From Dehalococcoidia bacterium (lineage in GTDB: Bacteria > Chloroflexota > Dehalococcoidia > Lucifugimonadales > UBA3495), in NCBI GenBank assembly GCA_022823105.1, contig JAJDXU010000057.1, positions 1 through 8,670 on the forward strand: 8,670 nt of DNA, written 5' to 3'. The notes beneath the pieces are model-generated. The model worked only from the letters and a program-made list of their open reading frames with translations. It did no database searches and was not told the DNA's origin. Shown piece by piece: positions 1-5,069 of this stretch (its first letter is position 1; each line of letters starts with the position of its first letter). The translations under genes were made by a program, and so were the position numbers.

Positions 1-803
1 ACTACGACGCAGAGGACGTCATCTACCGTTCCGTGTGGGACGCCGACGGCAGCGTTCATTGGGGCGTATTCGACAAAAGCACGGGCGGAGCCAGCATCCG
101 GGAGCAATTCCTGGCCGCAGGGATCCGGCTGAACGAACTGATGGTGGAATACGGCGGCATAGATGCGACGTCCAAGGTGCTGGATGTGGGCTGTGGGAAC
201 GGCAACGCGGCCGTCTGGCTTGCCCGCAACAGCGGCGCCCACGTTACGGGAGTCGATCTGAGCGGGGTTCGCGTGGCCAACGCGGTGGAGTCGCTGAAGG
301 GCGTGCCCGAACTCGCCGACCGCCTGGCGTTCGAAAAAGCCTCGGCCACCGACCTGCCGTTCCCGGAAGGATCCTTCACCCATTTCTGGAGCCAGGCGAC
401 CATCTACCACGTGCCCGACAAGGTGAAGGTGCTGGAAGAGGCGTATCGCGTACTGCAGTCCAGCGGCATGATGATCTTCGATGATCTCACCAAGCCGAGG
501 ACTGACATCAGCGAGTCGGCGCAGAAGTTCGTGTATGAACGCCTGCTGTTCGATACCGATTTCAGTTTCTATTCGTACATGGACACCCTCCGGAAGGTCG
601 GATTCAAAGTGCTGCAGGCGCGAGACTTGTCGGAGCACCTGGCTCAGAGTTACACCTATCTGTCCAAGCTGGCGTCAATCGCAGAGGGGCCGGAAGGCTA
701 CCAGGAGCGGTTTGACTATCTCGCCGACGCGTACATGAAGACGGTGGAGGCTATCAATAACGATGAGCTGGGTTGGGCGCAGTACCTGTGCGTCAAGCAG
801 TAG
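1..803 (+). CDS. SAM-dependent methyltransferase, glycine/sarcosine/dimethylglycine N-methyltransferase-like (5' partial)
   Basis: This is a class I (Rossmann-fold) methyltransferase that would transfer a methyl group from SAM to a small substrate in the cytoplasm. The frame is open back to base 3 and reads YDAEDVIYRSVWDADGSVHW before and across the first possible start (GTG at 33). That stretch resembles the N-terminus of the sarcosine/dimethylglycine methyltransferases, so the true start lies upstream of the window and the GTG is internal. Counting from the GTG, motif I is VLDVGCGNG at about residues 49-57, followed by the acidic GVDLS strand end (about 73-77) and a post-motif segment around ATDLPFPEGSF. 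The C-terminal half (FVYERLLFDTDFSFYSYMDTLRKVGF) also recalls that family. The acceptor-binding residues cannot be judged by eye, so the substrate is open; another small-molecule N- or C-methyltransferase is possible. The next methyltransferase starts 38 bases downstream on the same strand, probably in one transcript. Confidence 0.85.
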   Translation, partial: YDAEDVIYRSVWDADGSVHWGVFDKSTGGASIREQFLAAGIRLNELMVEYGGIDATSKVLDVGCGNGNAAVWLARNSGAHVTGVDLSGVRVANAVESLKGVPELADRLAFEKASATDLPFPEGSFTHFWSQATIYHVPDKVKVLEEAYRVLQSSGMMIFDDLTKPRTDISESAQKFVYERLLFDTDFSFYSYMDTLRKVGFKVLQARDLSEHLAQSYTYLSKLASIAEGPEGYQERFDYLADAYMKTVEAINNDELGWAQYLCVKQ

Positions 804-841
804 GACCGGAACCATCCAGCCAACCAGGGAGTAGCACAAAG

Positions 842-1486
842 ATGCCGGAAGCAGGAGAAATCAGCTCGGAAGATCGCGTCCAATGGATCTATTCGTCCAC
901 CAACAACCAGGAACTGGCCGAACGGTACGACGAGTGGGCGCGGGAGTACGACGACGACCTGAACAACACCTTCGTGTGGCTTGCGCCACGCATGGGAGCG
1001 GAGACGCTGGCGGGCCACGTCGCCAAAGACGCCAAGATCCTGGACGCGGGAGCAGGCACCGGGCTGGTGGGTCTGGAATTGCAACGCCTCGGGTACGCCG
1101 ACATCTGCGCGATGGACCTGTCGGAAGGCATGCTCGACGAAGCGCGGGCCAAGGGCTGCTACAACGACTTCCGGCAGATGGCGTTGGGCGGACGGCTGGA
1201 CTTTGACACCGACGCCTACGACGCCGTGATCAGCATCGGCGTATTCACTCCCGGGCACGCGCCGCCGAGTTCTTTCGTGGATCTTTGCCGGATCACCCGA
1301 TCCGGCGGGCATATCGTGTTCAGCATGCGTCCCGACACCCACGTGGAGCTGGGATTCAAGGAAGAGCAGGATGCGCTGGTGGAAAGCGGAGCCTGGAGCC
1401 TGGTACAGGTAACCGAGCCATTCCATCCGCTGCCCAAAGGCGAGCCGGATGTGATGCACCAGATCTGGGTGTACCAGGTGAACTGA
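842..1486 (+). CDS. SAM-dependent methyltransferase, METTL27/WBSCR27-like
   Basis: A 214-aa class I methyltransferase. The start is ATG 842, which has AGGGAG at 826-831 ten bases ahead; the frame is open further upstream (a TTG at 773 inside the previous gene) but has no such site. Residues 28-40 (ERYDEWAREYDDD) form the YDxWAxxYD pattern seen in WBSCR27/METTL27-type methyltransferases. SAM-binding motif I is ILDAGAGTG (66-74), the ribose-binding acidic residue is D92 in MDLS, and motif IV/post motifs lie around YDAVISIGVFT (126-136). The protein is a normal length for a one-domain enzyme of this group, with no added domain. The physiological substrate of this family is poorly known, so none is assigned. 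It follows the first methyltransferase by 38 bases and is followed by a strong terminator at 1514-1546, so it is the last gene of its transcript. Confidence 0.85.
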   Translation: MPEAGEISSEDRVQWIYSSTNNQELAERYDEWAREYDDDLNNTFVWLAPRMGAETLAGHVAKDAKILDAGAGTGLVGLELQRLGYADICAMDLSEGMLDEARAKGCYNDFRQMALGGRLDFDTDAYDAVISIGVFTPGHAPPSSFVDLCRITRSGGHIVFSMRPDTHVELGFKEEQDALVESGAWSLVQVTEPFHPLPKGEPDVMHQIWVYQVN

Positions 1487-1513
1487 GCCATCGCCCCGGA
1501 AACGCATAAATCG

Positions 1514-1546
1514 ACGGGGATGGTCGGATCGACCATCCCCGTTTTT
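1514..1546 (+). terminator. Rho-independent terminator after the methyltransferase pair
   Basis: A perfect 13-bp stem, ACGGGGATGGTCG (1514-1526) with CGACCATCCCCGT (1530-1542), has a 3-base loop GAT and runs into TTTTT (1542-1546). It lies 28 bases past the stop of the second methyltransferase and ends the + strand unit, just before the convergent - strand gene that stops at 1578. On the - strand the exit side carries no T run, so it should act mainly in one direction. Confidence 0.9.
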
Positions 1547-1577
1547 CGTGGGCTGCAGTTGCGGCGGATTGGGCGGG

Positions 1578-1976
1578 TTATTCGCGGGTTTCCATGGGCA
1601 GGCCCTGGTCGTGGACCTCCAGGACGCACTCCGGGCAGCGCTGCCAGCTTTCGTGGCCGGTGGCCGGCCAAATATCGTCTCCTTTGACACCGCACAGGAA
1701 GAATGGCTCGACCTCCTCGATGCCCAGGCTCTCCAGGTAATGCACGACGCCTTCCCGGCGAGGGTTATCGTACCACCACGGGGTTAGCGTCTGCGCCAGC
1801 GCGTGGATGTTCTCCTTGAAGTCGTCGGAATAGTCGTCGACGTTCTCGGGGATGTCCACCATCCAACGTGACCCGTCCTTGGAGGCTTGGAGTTTGCCGT
1901 CGCGAACGTTTTGTCGGATCACACTTTGCGAGACGTTCAAGATACGCGAGGCTTCCTGGATAGTGACGCGCGGCAT
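1578..1976 (-). CDS. Small helix-turn-helix (excisionase/MerR-like) protein with C-terminal Cys/His segment
   Basis: A 132-aa protein. The start is ATG at 1976 (reading leftwards), with AGAGGTG about five bases ahead. The frame stays open up to 2192, but that extension is low-complexity, overlaps the end of ilvB and has no such site. Residues 1-42 (MPRVTIQEASRILNVSQSVI onward, then a DGKLQASKDGSRW wing) match the HTH_17/excisionase-like DNA-binding domain. The middle (about 45-92) is acidic and helical. The tail holds C95, H108, C114, C117 (RCPEC) and H122, which could bind a metal. It is likely a cytoplasmic DNA-binding protein, possibly a regulator; its target is unknown. It sits 94 bases downstream of ilvB on the same strand with no clear terminator between, so it may be co-transcribed, though a possible promoter of its own is noted at 2021-2049. 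It converges on the methyltransferase unit. Confidence 0.75.
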   Translation of the reverse strand: MPRVTIQEASRILNVSQSVIRQNVRDGKLQASKDGSRWMVDIPENVDDYSDDFKENIHALAQTLTPWWYDNPRREGVVHYLESLGIEEVEPFFLCGVKGDDIWPATGHESWQRCPECVLEVHDQGLPMETRE

Positions 1977-2020
1977 ACAGCACCTCTGACGGGGAGATTG
2001 ATGTTGGAACGCTGGGGATA

Positions 2021-2049
2021 TTTCTATCACTAACCCGTAAATGGGGCAA
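2021..2049 (-). promoter_or_regulatory. Possible promoter for the HTH gene
   Basis: Read on the - strand: TTGCCC (2049-2044), a 17-base spacer, then TAGAAA (2026-2021) preceded by TG as in an extended -10. Each hexamer matches the sigma-70-type consensus at four of six positions. It lies about 45 bases ahead of the ATG at 1976. It is a weak match, and read-through from ilvB could serve instead. Confidence 0.3.
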
Positions 2050-2070
2050 GTCGCGACGCCGGCCGCTGGG

Positions 2071-3768
2071 CTAGGTGGAGACGAGGGCAGTACGGGGATC
2101 TTCAATGGTGTCGGCCAGGGAGCCGCCGGGCGGCACCATGGGGAACACGTTGGCTTCCTTGGCCAGGACAAACTCGATGAGGAACGGGCCATCGTATTCC
2201 CGGGCCTGGCGAAGCGCGTCGGCGACGTCCTCCTGGTGTTCTACCCGCAACGCGGGGATGTTGTACGCGTTGGCCAGTTTCACGTAGTCGGGTCCAGGCA
2301 TCGGGACTTCCTTGATGTGACCGTCAAAGAACATCTCCTGCCACTGGCGCACCATGCCCAGGTAGCCGTTGTTGAACAGCGCGATCTTGATCGGCAGCTT
2401 TTCCTCGACGGCGGTGACCAGTTCCTGCAACGTCATCTGGAACCCGCCGTCGCCCGCCACCGACCACACTGTCGCTCCCGGCCGGCCCAACTGGGCTCCC
2501 AGCGCGGCCGGCACTTCAAAACCCATGACCCCGAGTCCTCCGGACGTTACGAACGAGTTGGGCTGGTTCAGGAACAGGTACTGCGCCGCCCACATCTGGT
2601 GTTGGCCCACTCCGGTAACCACCAAAGCATTGTCATCCTGCTGGATGGCCTCGTTGAGTTCCGTGAGCACCTGCTGGGCGGCCAGACCGTCGGTGGGCGG
2701 GATCGCCAGCGAGGGATGCTCTGCTTTGAGGCTGGCGATATCATCCAACCACGCCCGTCGTTCGGACCACTCCACCAGCGGGACCAGCGCCTGGAGTATG
2801 GGCTTGGCGTCCCCAACCAGCGGAACTTCCGCGGGGACGATGCGCCCGATCTGGCTAGCTTCGATATCCAGATGGATGATGCGCGCGTGGGGTGCGAATC
2901 CAGACACGCGCCCGGTGACCCGGTCATCGAAGCGCATACCCAAGCCGATGACCACGTCGGCGCGATCGACAACCATGTTGCACCAGTACATGCCGTGCAT
3001 CCCCAGCATCCCGAGGCTCTGGGGATGGTTGCGCGGGAAACCGCTCAACCCAAGCAAGGTGTTAATGACCGGGATTCCGGTGGCCTCGGCCAGTTGGCGC
3101 AGTTCATCGTAGGCGCCGGAGTGGACGATGCCGTGGCCGGCGATGATCACAGGGCGCTCGGCCTCATTGATCAGGGTGGCCGCCTTGCGGACGTTGTCCA
3201 GCACGTCGGCTGACAGGGCGGACGGCTCAGTTGCCGCGTGCGGCATCGGGAATTCGAGCTCGACCTCTTCCAGTTGAACGTCGCGCGGCACATCGATCAG
3301 CACCGGGCCGGGCCTTCCTTCCTGGGCTACCCGGAAGGCCTCCTGTATGGTGCGGGCCAGATCGGCCGCGGACAGGACGAGGTAGGTGCGCTTGGTGCAA
3401 ACGGAGGCGATGCTGCAGATGTCGCACTCCTGGAACGCCTCGGTGCCCATGGCGGCGCGCGCGACCTGACCCGTGATGGCGACCATGGGAATGCTGTCGG
3501 CCTTGGCTCCCATGATGCCGGTGATGAGGTTGGTGGCGCCGGGTCCGGATGTGGCGACGCACACGCCGGGTTTGCCGGTCACGCGGGCGTATCCATCGGC
3601 GGCGTGGGCGGCGGACTGCTCGTGCCTCACCAAGACGTGCCGCAGTTGTGGGTAGGCCCACAACGCGTCGTAGAAGGGAAGGATGGCACCTCCCGGGTGG
3701 CCGAACAGCACTTCCACGCCTTCGCGGAGCAGACTTTCGCAGATGATTTCAGAGCCTTTGAGCTTCAC
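2071..3768 (-). CDS. ilvB: Acetolactate synthase (acetohydroxyacid synthase) large catalytic subunit
   Basis: A TPP-, FAD- and Mg-dependent enzyme that condenses two pyruvates to 2-acetolactate, or pyruvate with 2-oxobutyrate to 2-aceto-2-hydroxybutyrate: the first shared step of valine, leucine and isoleucine synthesis, in the cytoplasm. The protein is 565 aa, normal for the family. The N-terminal TPP (Pyr) domain (about 1-170) has the catalytic Glu in RHEQ (E50) and the SGPGATNL loop (74-81). The central FAD-binding domain (about 190-340) has GMRFDDRVTGR (277-287). The C-terminal PP domain has GVGQHQMWAAQY (386-397), the GDG...NN diphosphate motif (G439-G441, N466-N467) and MVRQWQ (472-477). 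Start: GTG 3768 with GGAG seven bases ahead; the longer frame to 3909 would run through the leader terminator. It is controlled by the T-box leader upstream. No ilvN follows, so the small subunit must be elsewhere or absent. An unusual cysteine trio (C115, C118, C124) is discussed in the findings. Confidence 0.96.
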   Translation of the reverse strand: MKLKGSEIICESLLREGVEVLFGHPGGAILPFYDALWAYPQLRHVLVRHEQSAAHAADGYARVTGKPGVCVATSGPGATNLITGIMGAKADSIPMVAITGQVARAAMGTEAFQECDICSIASVCTKRTYLVLSAADLARTIQEAFRVAQEGRPGPVLIDVPRDVQLEEVELEFPMPHAATEPSALSADVLDNVRKAATLINEAERPVIIAGHGIVHSGAYDELRQLAEATGIPVINTLLGLSGFPRNHPQSLGMLGMHGMYWCNMVVDRADVVIGLGMRFDDRVTGRVSGFAPHARIIHLDIEASQIGRIVPAEVPLVGDAKPILQALVPLVEWSERRAWLDDIASLKAEHPSLAIPPTDGLAAQQVLTELNEAIQQDDNALVVTGVGQHQMWAAQYLFLNQPNSFVTSGGLGVMGFEVPAALGAQLGRPGATVWSVAGDGGFQMTLQELVTAVEEKLPIKIALFNNGYLGMVRQWQEMFFDGHIKEVPMPGPDYVKLANAYNIPALRVEHQEDVADALRQAREYDGPFLIEFVLAKEANVFPMVPPGGSLADTIEDPRTALVST

Positions 3769-3775
3769 GGCGGAT

Positions 3776-3779
3776 CTCC
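3776..3779 (-). promoter_or_regulatory. Ribosome binding site fixing the GTG start of ilvB
   Basis: GGAG on the - strand, seven bases ahead of GTG 3768. The resulting N-terminus VKLKGSEIICESLL matches the usual beginning of acetolactate synthases, which supports GTG rather than a start inside the T-box leader. Confidence 0.75.
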
Positions 3780-3834
3780 GTAGTCGATTTTCGTTCTGCC
3801 TGCCAGCTCGTGCCGGCGGTAGAGCAGGACACAG

Positions 3835-3859
3835 AAAAACCCGTCCCCATAGGGACGGG
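3835..3859 (-). terminator. T-box-controlled leader terminator of ilvB
   Basis: On the - strand: CCCGTCCC (3859-3852), loop TATG, GGGACGGG (3847-3840), then TTTTT (3839-3835). The hairpin lies directly after the T-box sequence and 66 bases ahead of the ilvB start. This is the expected place for the terminator that forms when the T-box RNA binds charged tRNA. Confidence 0.92.
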
Positions 3860-4105
3860 CATAGCCCGCGGTACCACCCTATTTGCCGTGGGAGCCCGTA
3901 GGGCACCATACGACCACTCTAGCAGGACACCATCATGTCCCGTCGCTTCTAACGGGCAACGAACCCGGCCTGGGCTTATTGGCCGCCTGTATCGGGAGCG
4001 GTTTTCAGCCGGCGACTCCGGAGGGATTTTGGGCGGGATCGGCGCGTCCGTTTCCACCGTACCGGACTCTCTTGAGCGCGTTCGGCCCGCTTACTCGTCT
4101 CCATC
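3835..4105 (-). promoter_or_regulatory. T-box riboswitch of ilvB, probable isoleucine specifier
   Basis: A cis-acting leader RNA that senses uncharged tRNA. The diagnostic T-box, AGGGTGGTACCGCGGG on the - strand, is at 3880-3865. The TGGT inside it can pair with an ACCA tRNA 3' end, which fits a discriminator A as in tRNA-Ile. Stem I starts near 4105 (GATGGAG). It carries AGTA (specifier-loop S-turn strand), a GCGGG/CCCGC helix, an AG-rich bulge containing AAGAGAG, and a GTCCG/CGGAC upper helix whose loop holds GGTGGAAA. The 3' side of the specifier loop reads AAA-ATC (4030-4025), giving the specifier codon ATC at 4027-4025 (isoleucine). This suits a gene of branched-chain amino-acid synthesis. 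That a T-box is present is seen directly; the specifier is inferred from a hand fold. Low charged tRNA-Ile would let transcription continue into ilvB. Confidence 0.92.
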
Positions 4106-4127
4106 ACAGTCTTTCGACGAAAACTGT
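4106..4127 (-). repeat. Inverted repeat over the ilvB -10 and start point
   Basis: ACAGT (4106-4110) and ACTGT (4123-4127) flank TTTC-GAC-GAAA, so the 22 bases can form a hairpin of 5 + 4 bp with one bulged base. It overlaps the predicted -10 box and transcription start, a typical operator position, but could also be a 5' RNA hairpin ahead of stem I. Confidence 0.4.
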
Positions 4128-4152
4128 ATCACGGCCCCGGCGAGAGCGTCAA
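4123..4152 (-). promoter_or_regulatory. Promoter of the ilvB T-box leader
   Basis: On the - strand: TTGACG (4152-4147, five of six to the -35 consensus), an 18-base spacer, then TACAGT (4128-4123, four of six) with TGA just ahead, giving an extended -10. Transcription would begin near 4116, about 10 bases before the first strand of stem I, as expected for a T-box leader. Confidence 0.6.
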
Positions 4153-4210
4153 TCACGCCGATTTGCGTGGTTCCTGGCATGTTGCGATGCCTTGGGTACA
4201 TGGTCCGGCT

Positions 4211-4486
4211 CTATTCCGGTCGGTCGGCCAGATCCGGGAAGACGAAGAGGTAGTTCCTGGTTTCCAGCACAGGCGGTTCAGTACGGTTGCCTATGTTCAC
4301 GTCGCCACGGAATACCAGGGCGCGCCACCCTCGGCGGGGCCTTGCGTCGGGGTCGAGGACGGCGAACAGGATCGCCCAATCCTGGTCGTTGATGTTGATG
4401 TCGAGTTTGGTCGCGTTCGGGAAACCGGCCTGTCGCCACTCTTCGAAGGCGATGGTCACCAGCGCGTTTGCATAGTCTGGCAGCAT
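4211..4486 (-). CDS. Hypothetical protein, 91 aa
   Basis: I do not recognise a family. The preferred start is ATG 4486, giving MLPDYANALVTIAFEEWRQA and ending in FVFPDLADRPE. The frame is open to ATG 4651, but the extra 55 residues (rich in R, G, S, N, H, Q) look non-coding. No convincing Shine-Dalgarno site precedes 4486, which weakens the call. The product is soluble-looking, with an N-terminal amphipathic helix (about 4-20), then probable beta strands (KLDININDQDWAILFAVL, 27-44; WRALVFRGDV, 54-63; NYLFVFPDL, 78-86) and no signal peptide or membrane segment. It lies ahead of the ilvB promoter on the same strand with a 58-base gap and no clear terminator. The opposite frame on the + strand (4163-4768) is longer but reads less like a protein. 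Confidence 0.5.
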   Translation of the reverse strand: MLPDYANALVTIAFEEWRQAGFPNATKLDININDQDWAILFAVLDPDARPRRGWRALVFRGDVNIGNRTEPPVLETRNYLFVFPDLADRPE

Positions 4487-4756
4487 GGCGGTTGGTCCGT
4501 GCGGTTGGCTTTGGTTCGATGGATTGAGAGATTTAGAGGAATCGGCGTGGCACCGGTTGAGGTTTCGGAATACGCCACGGCGACTGGCTCCTCCCCGGCG
4601 GCATCCCTGGTGATGCAAAGTGAATCCAATGATGGCAGGTTGGGTATTCATTCAGTTTTGGTTGGTGTTTTCCGTGTCCCGCGACTTTTTATTCAAAACA
4701 AGAACCGTGGCGGCGAGGTCGTTTTTGTTGCTGACCCCTGGCCTGGCATGGCCCCG

Positions 4757-4812
4757 ACGGCGGCGTGATCAGCACGATTCTACGATCCTCGTGCCCACGG
4801 TCGCCGTTTTTT
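4757..4812 (+). terminator. Nested terminator-like hairpin on the + strand, no assigned gene
   Basis: ACGGCGGCGTG (4757-4767) pairs with CACGGTCGCCGT (4796-4807), giving 11 pairs with one G-T wobble and one bulged G. Inside the loop a second hairpin GCACGA (4772-4777) / TCGTGC (4789-4794) can form. The outer stem runs straight into TTTTTT (4807-4812). The structure fits a + strand intrinsic terminator with a branched loop, but no recognised + strand gene ends ahead of it. Confidence 0.5.
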
Positions 4813-4884
4813 CAACACCGATATCGGGACAACCGAGCGGCGCGAACGGCGGCTGGGGAATGGCGCAAGTGTATTACGAACTCA

Positions 4885-4913
4885 ATCATAATTCCAGATA
4901 AATTGATTAACAA
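4885..4913 (-). promoter_or_regulatory. Possible - strand promoter in the AT-rich patch
   Basis: On the - strand: TTGTTA (4913-4908, four of six), a 17-base spacer, TATGAT (4890-4885, five of six). It would transcribe toward the 91-aa ORF with a leader of nearly 400 bases. It could be a chance match in AT-rich DNA. Confidence 0.3.
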
Positions 4914-4976
4914 CCGCACTACGGTGGTCTGTCGGAGGCGCCGCCACCGGCGTCCCCGGTCCCACACGTCCGACCG

Positions 4977-5000
4977 GTTGACACAGCAACTTACGTCAAC
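4977..5000. repeat. Inverted repeat GTTGAC-N12-GTCAAC upstream of the MaoC operon
   Basis: Perfect 6-bp half-sites, GTTGAC at 4977-4982 and GTCAAC at 4995-5000, are separated by 12 bases (18-base centre-to-centre spacing). The pair lies 37 bases upstream of the TATAAT box of the MaoC gene, a plausible site for a dimeric regulator. Short half-sites can arise by chance. Confidence 0.35.
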
Positions 5001-5036
5001 AACAACGCATCGGACTGCGGAGGCGCTCAATGCGGT

Positions 5037-5061
5037 TATAATTGTTCGACCGCACAGGAGG
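5037..5061 (+). promoter_or_regulatory. -10 box and strong ribosome binding site of the MaoC-like gene
   Basis: A perfect TATAAT at 5037-5042 is followed by AGGAGG at 5056-5061, eight bases ahead of ATG 5070. No good -35 hexamer lies at 16-18 bases; the region there reads GACTGCGG. Initiation may therefore depend on an activator, which would fit the inverted repeat upstream. The 5' UTR would be only about 20 bases. Confidence 0.6.
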
Positions 5062-5069
5062 CAGCGACA

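Larger units (their letters stand above)
4487..5069. other. Long intergenic region without a convincing gene
   Basis: About 580 bases between the - strand 91-aa ORF and the + strand MaoC-like gene. It holds a nested + strand terminator-like structure (4757-4812), an AT-rich patch (about 4870-4915) with a possible - strand promoter (4885-4913), an inverted repeat (4977-5000) and the promoter and ribosome binding site of the MaoC gene (5037-5061). Open frames here on either strand are short or of unnatural composition. Nothing resembling a tRNA or known riboswitch was seen. Confidence 0.6.

Noticed and set aside
716..1690. A 324-codon - strand frame across the second methyltransferase
   Set aside because: It is the mirror frame of a gene with clear SAM-binding motifs, and it reads through the terminator and into the convergent HTH gene.
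1977..2192. N-terminal extension of the HTH protein to 2192
   Set aside because: The added 72 residues are low-complexity (P, S, A, C), overlap the 3' end of ilvB and have no ribosome site, while ATG 1976 has AGAGGTG and begins exactly at the HTH domain.
2041..3213. A 390-codon + strand frame opposite ilvB
   Set aside because: It is antisense to a clear acetolactate synthase gene. Its product is rich in H, R, Q and G with no family features, and the frame is open only because of GC-rich codon use on the other strand.
4038..4052. GATC in the upper internal loop of T-box stem I as the specifier
   Set aside because: The AGTA S-turn strand places the specifier loop one helix lower, where the 3' strand reads AAA-ATC. 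Both readings would give ATC, but the lower loop fits the known architecture.
4153..4210. GGCAT...ATGCC hairpin between the 91-aa ORF and the ilvB promoter
   Set aside because: Five base pairs and no T run; too weak to call a terminator.
4163..4768. A 201-codon + strand frame opposite the 91-aa ORF, ending inside the nested terminator
   Set aside because: Its composition is less protein-like and its first part looks non-coding. I kept the - strand ORF instead, though this region is the least certain gene call of the window.
4978..4983. Perfect TTGACA as a -35 box for the MaoC gene
   Set aside because: The only good -10 (TATAAT at 5037) is more than 50 bases away, and no -10-like hexamer lies 16-18 bases downstream. 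It is better explained as one arm of the inverted repeat.
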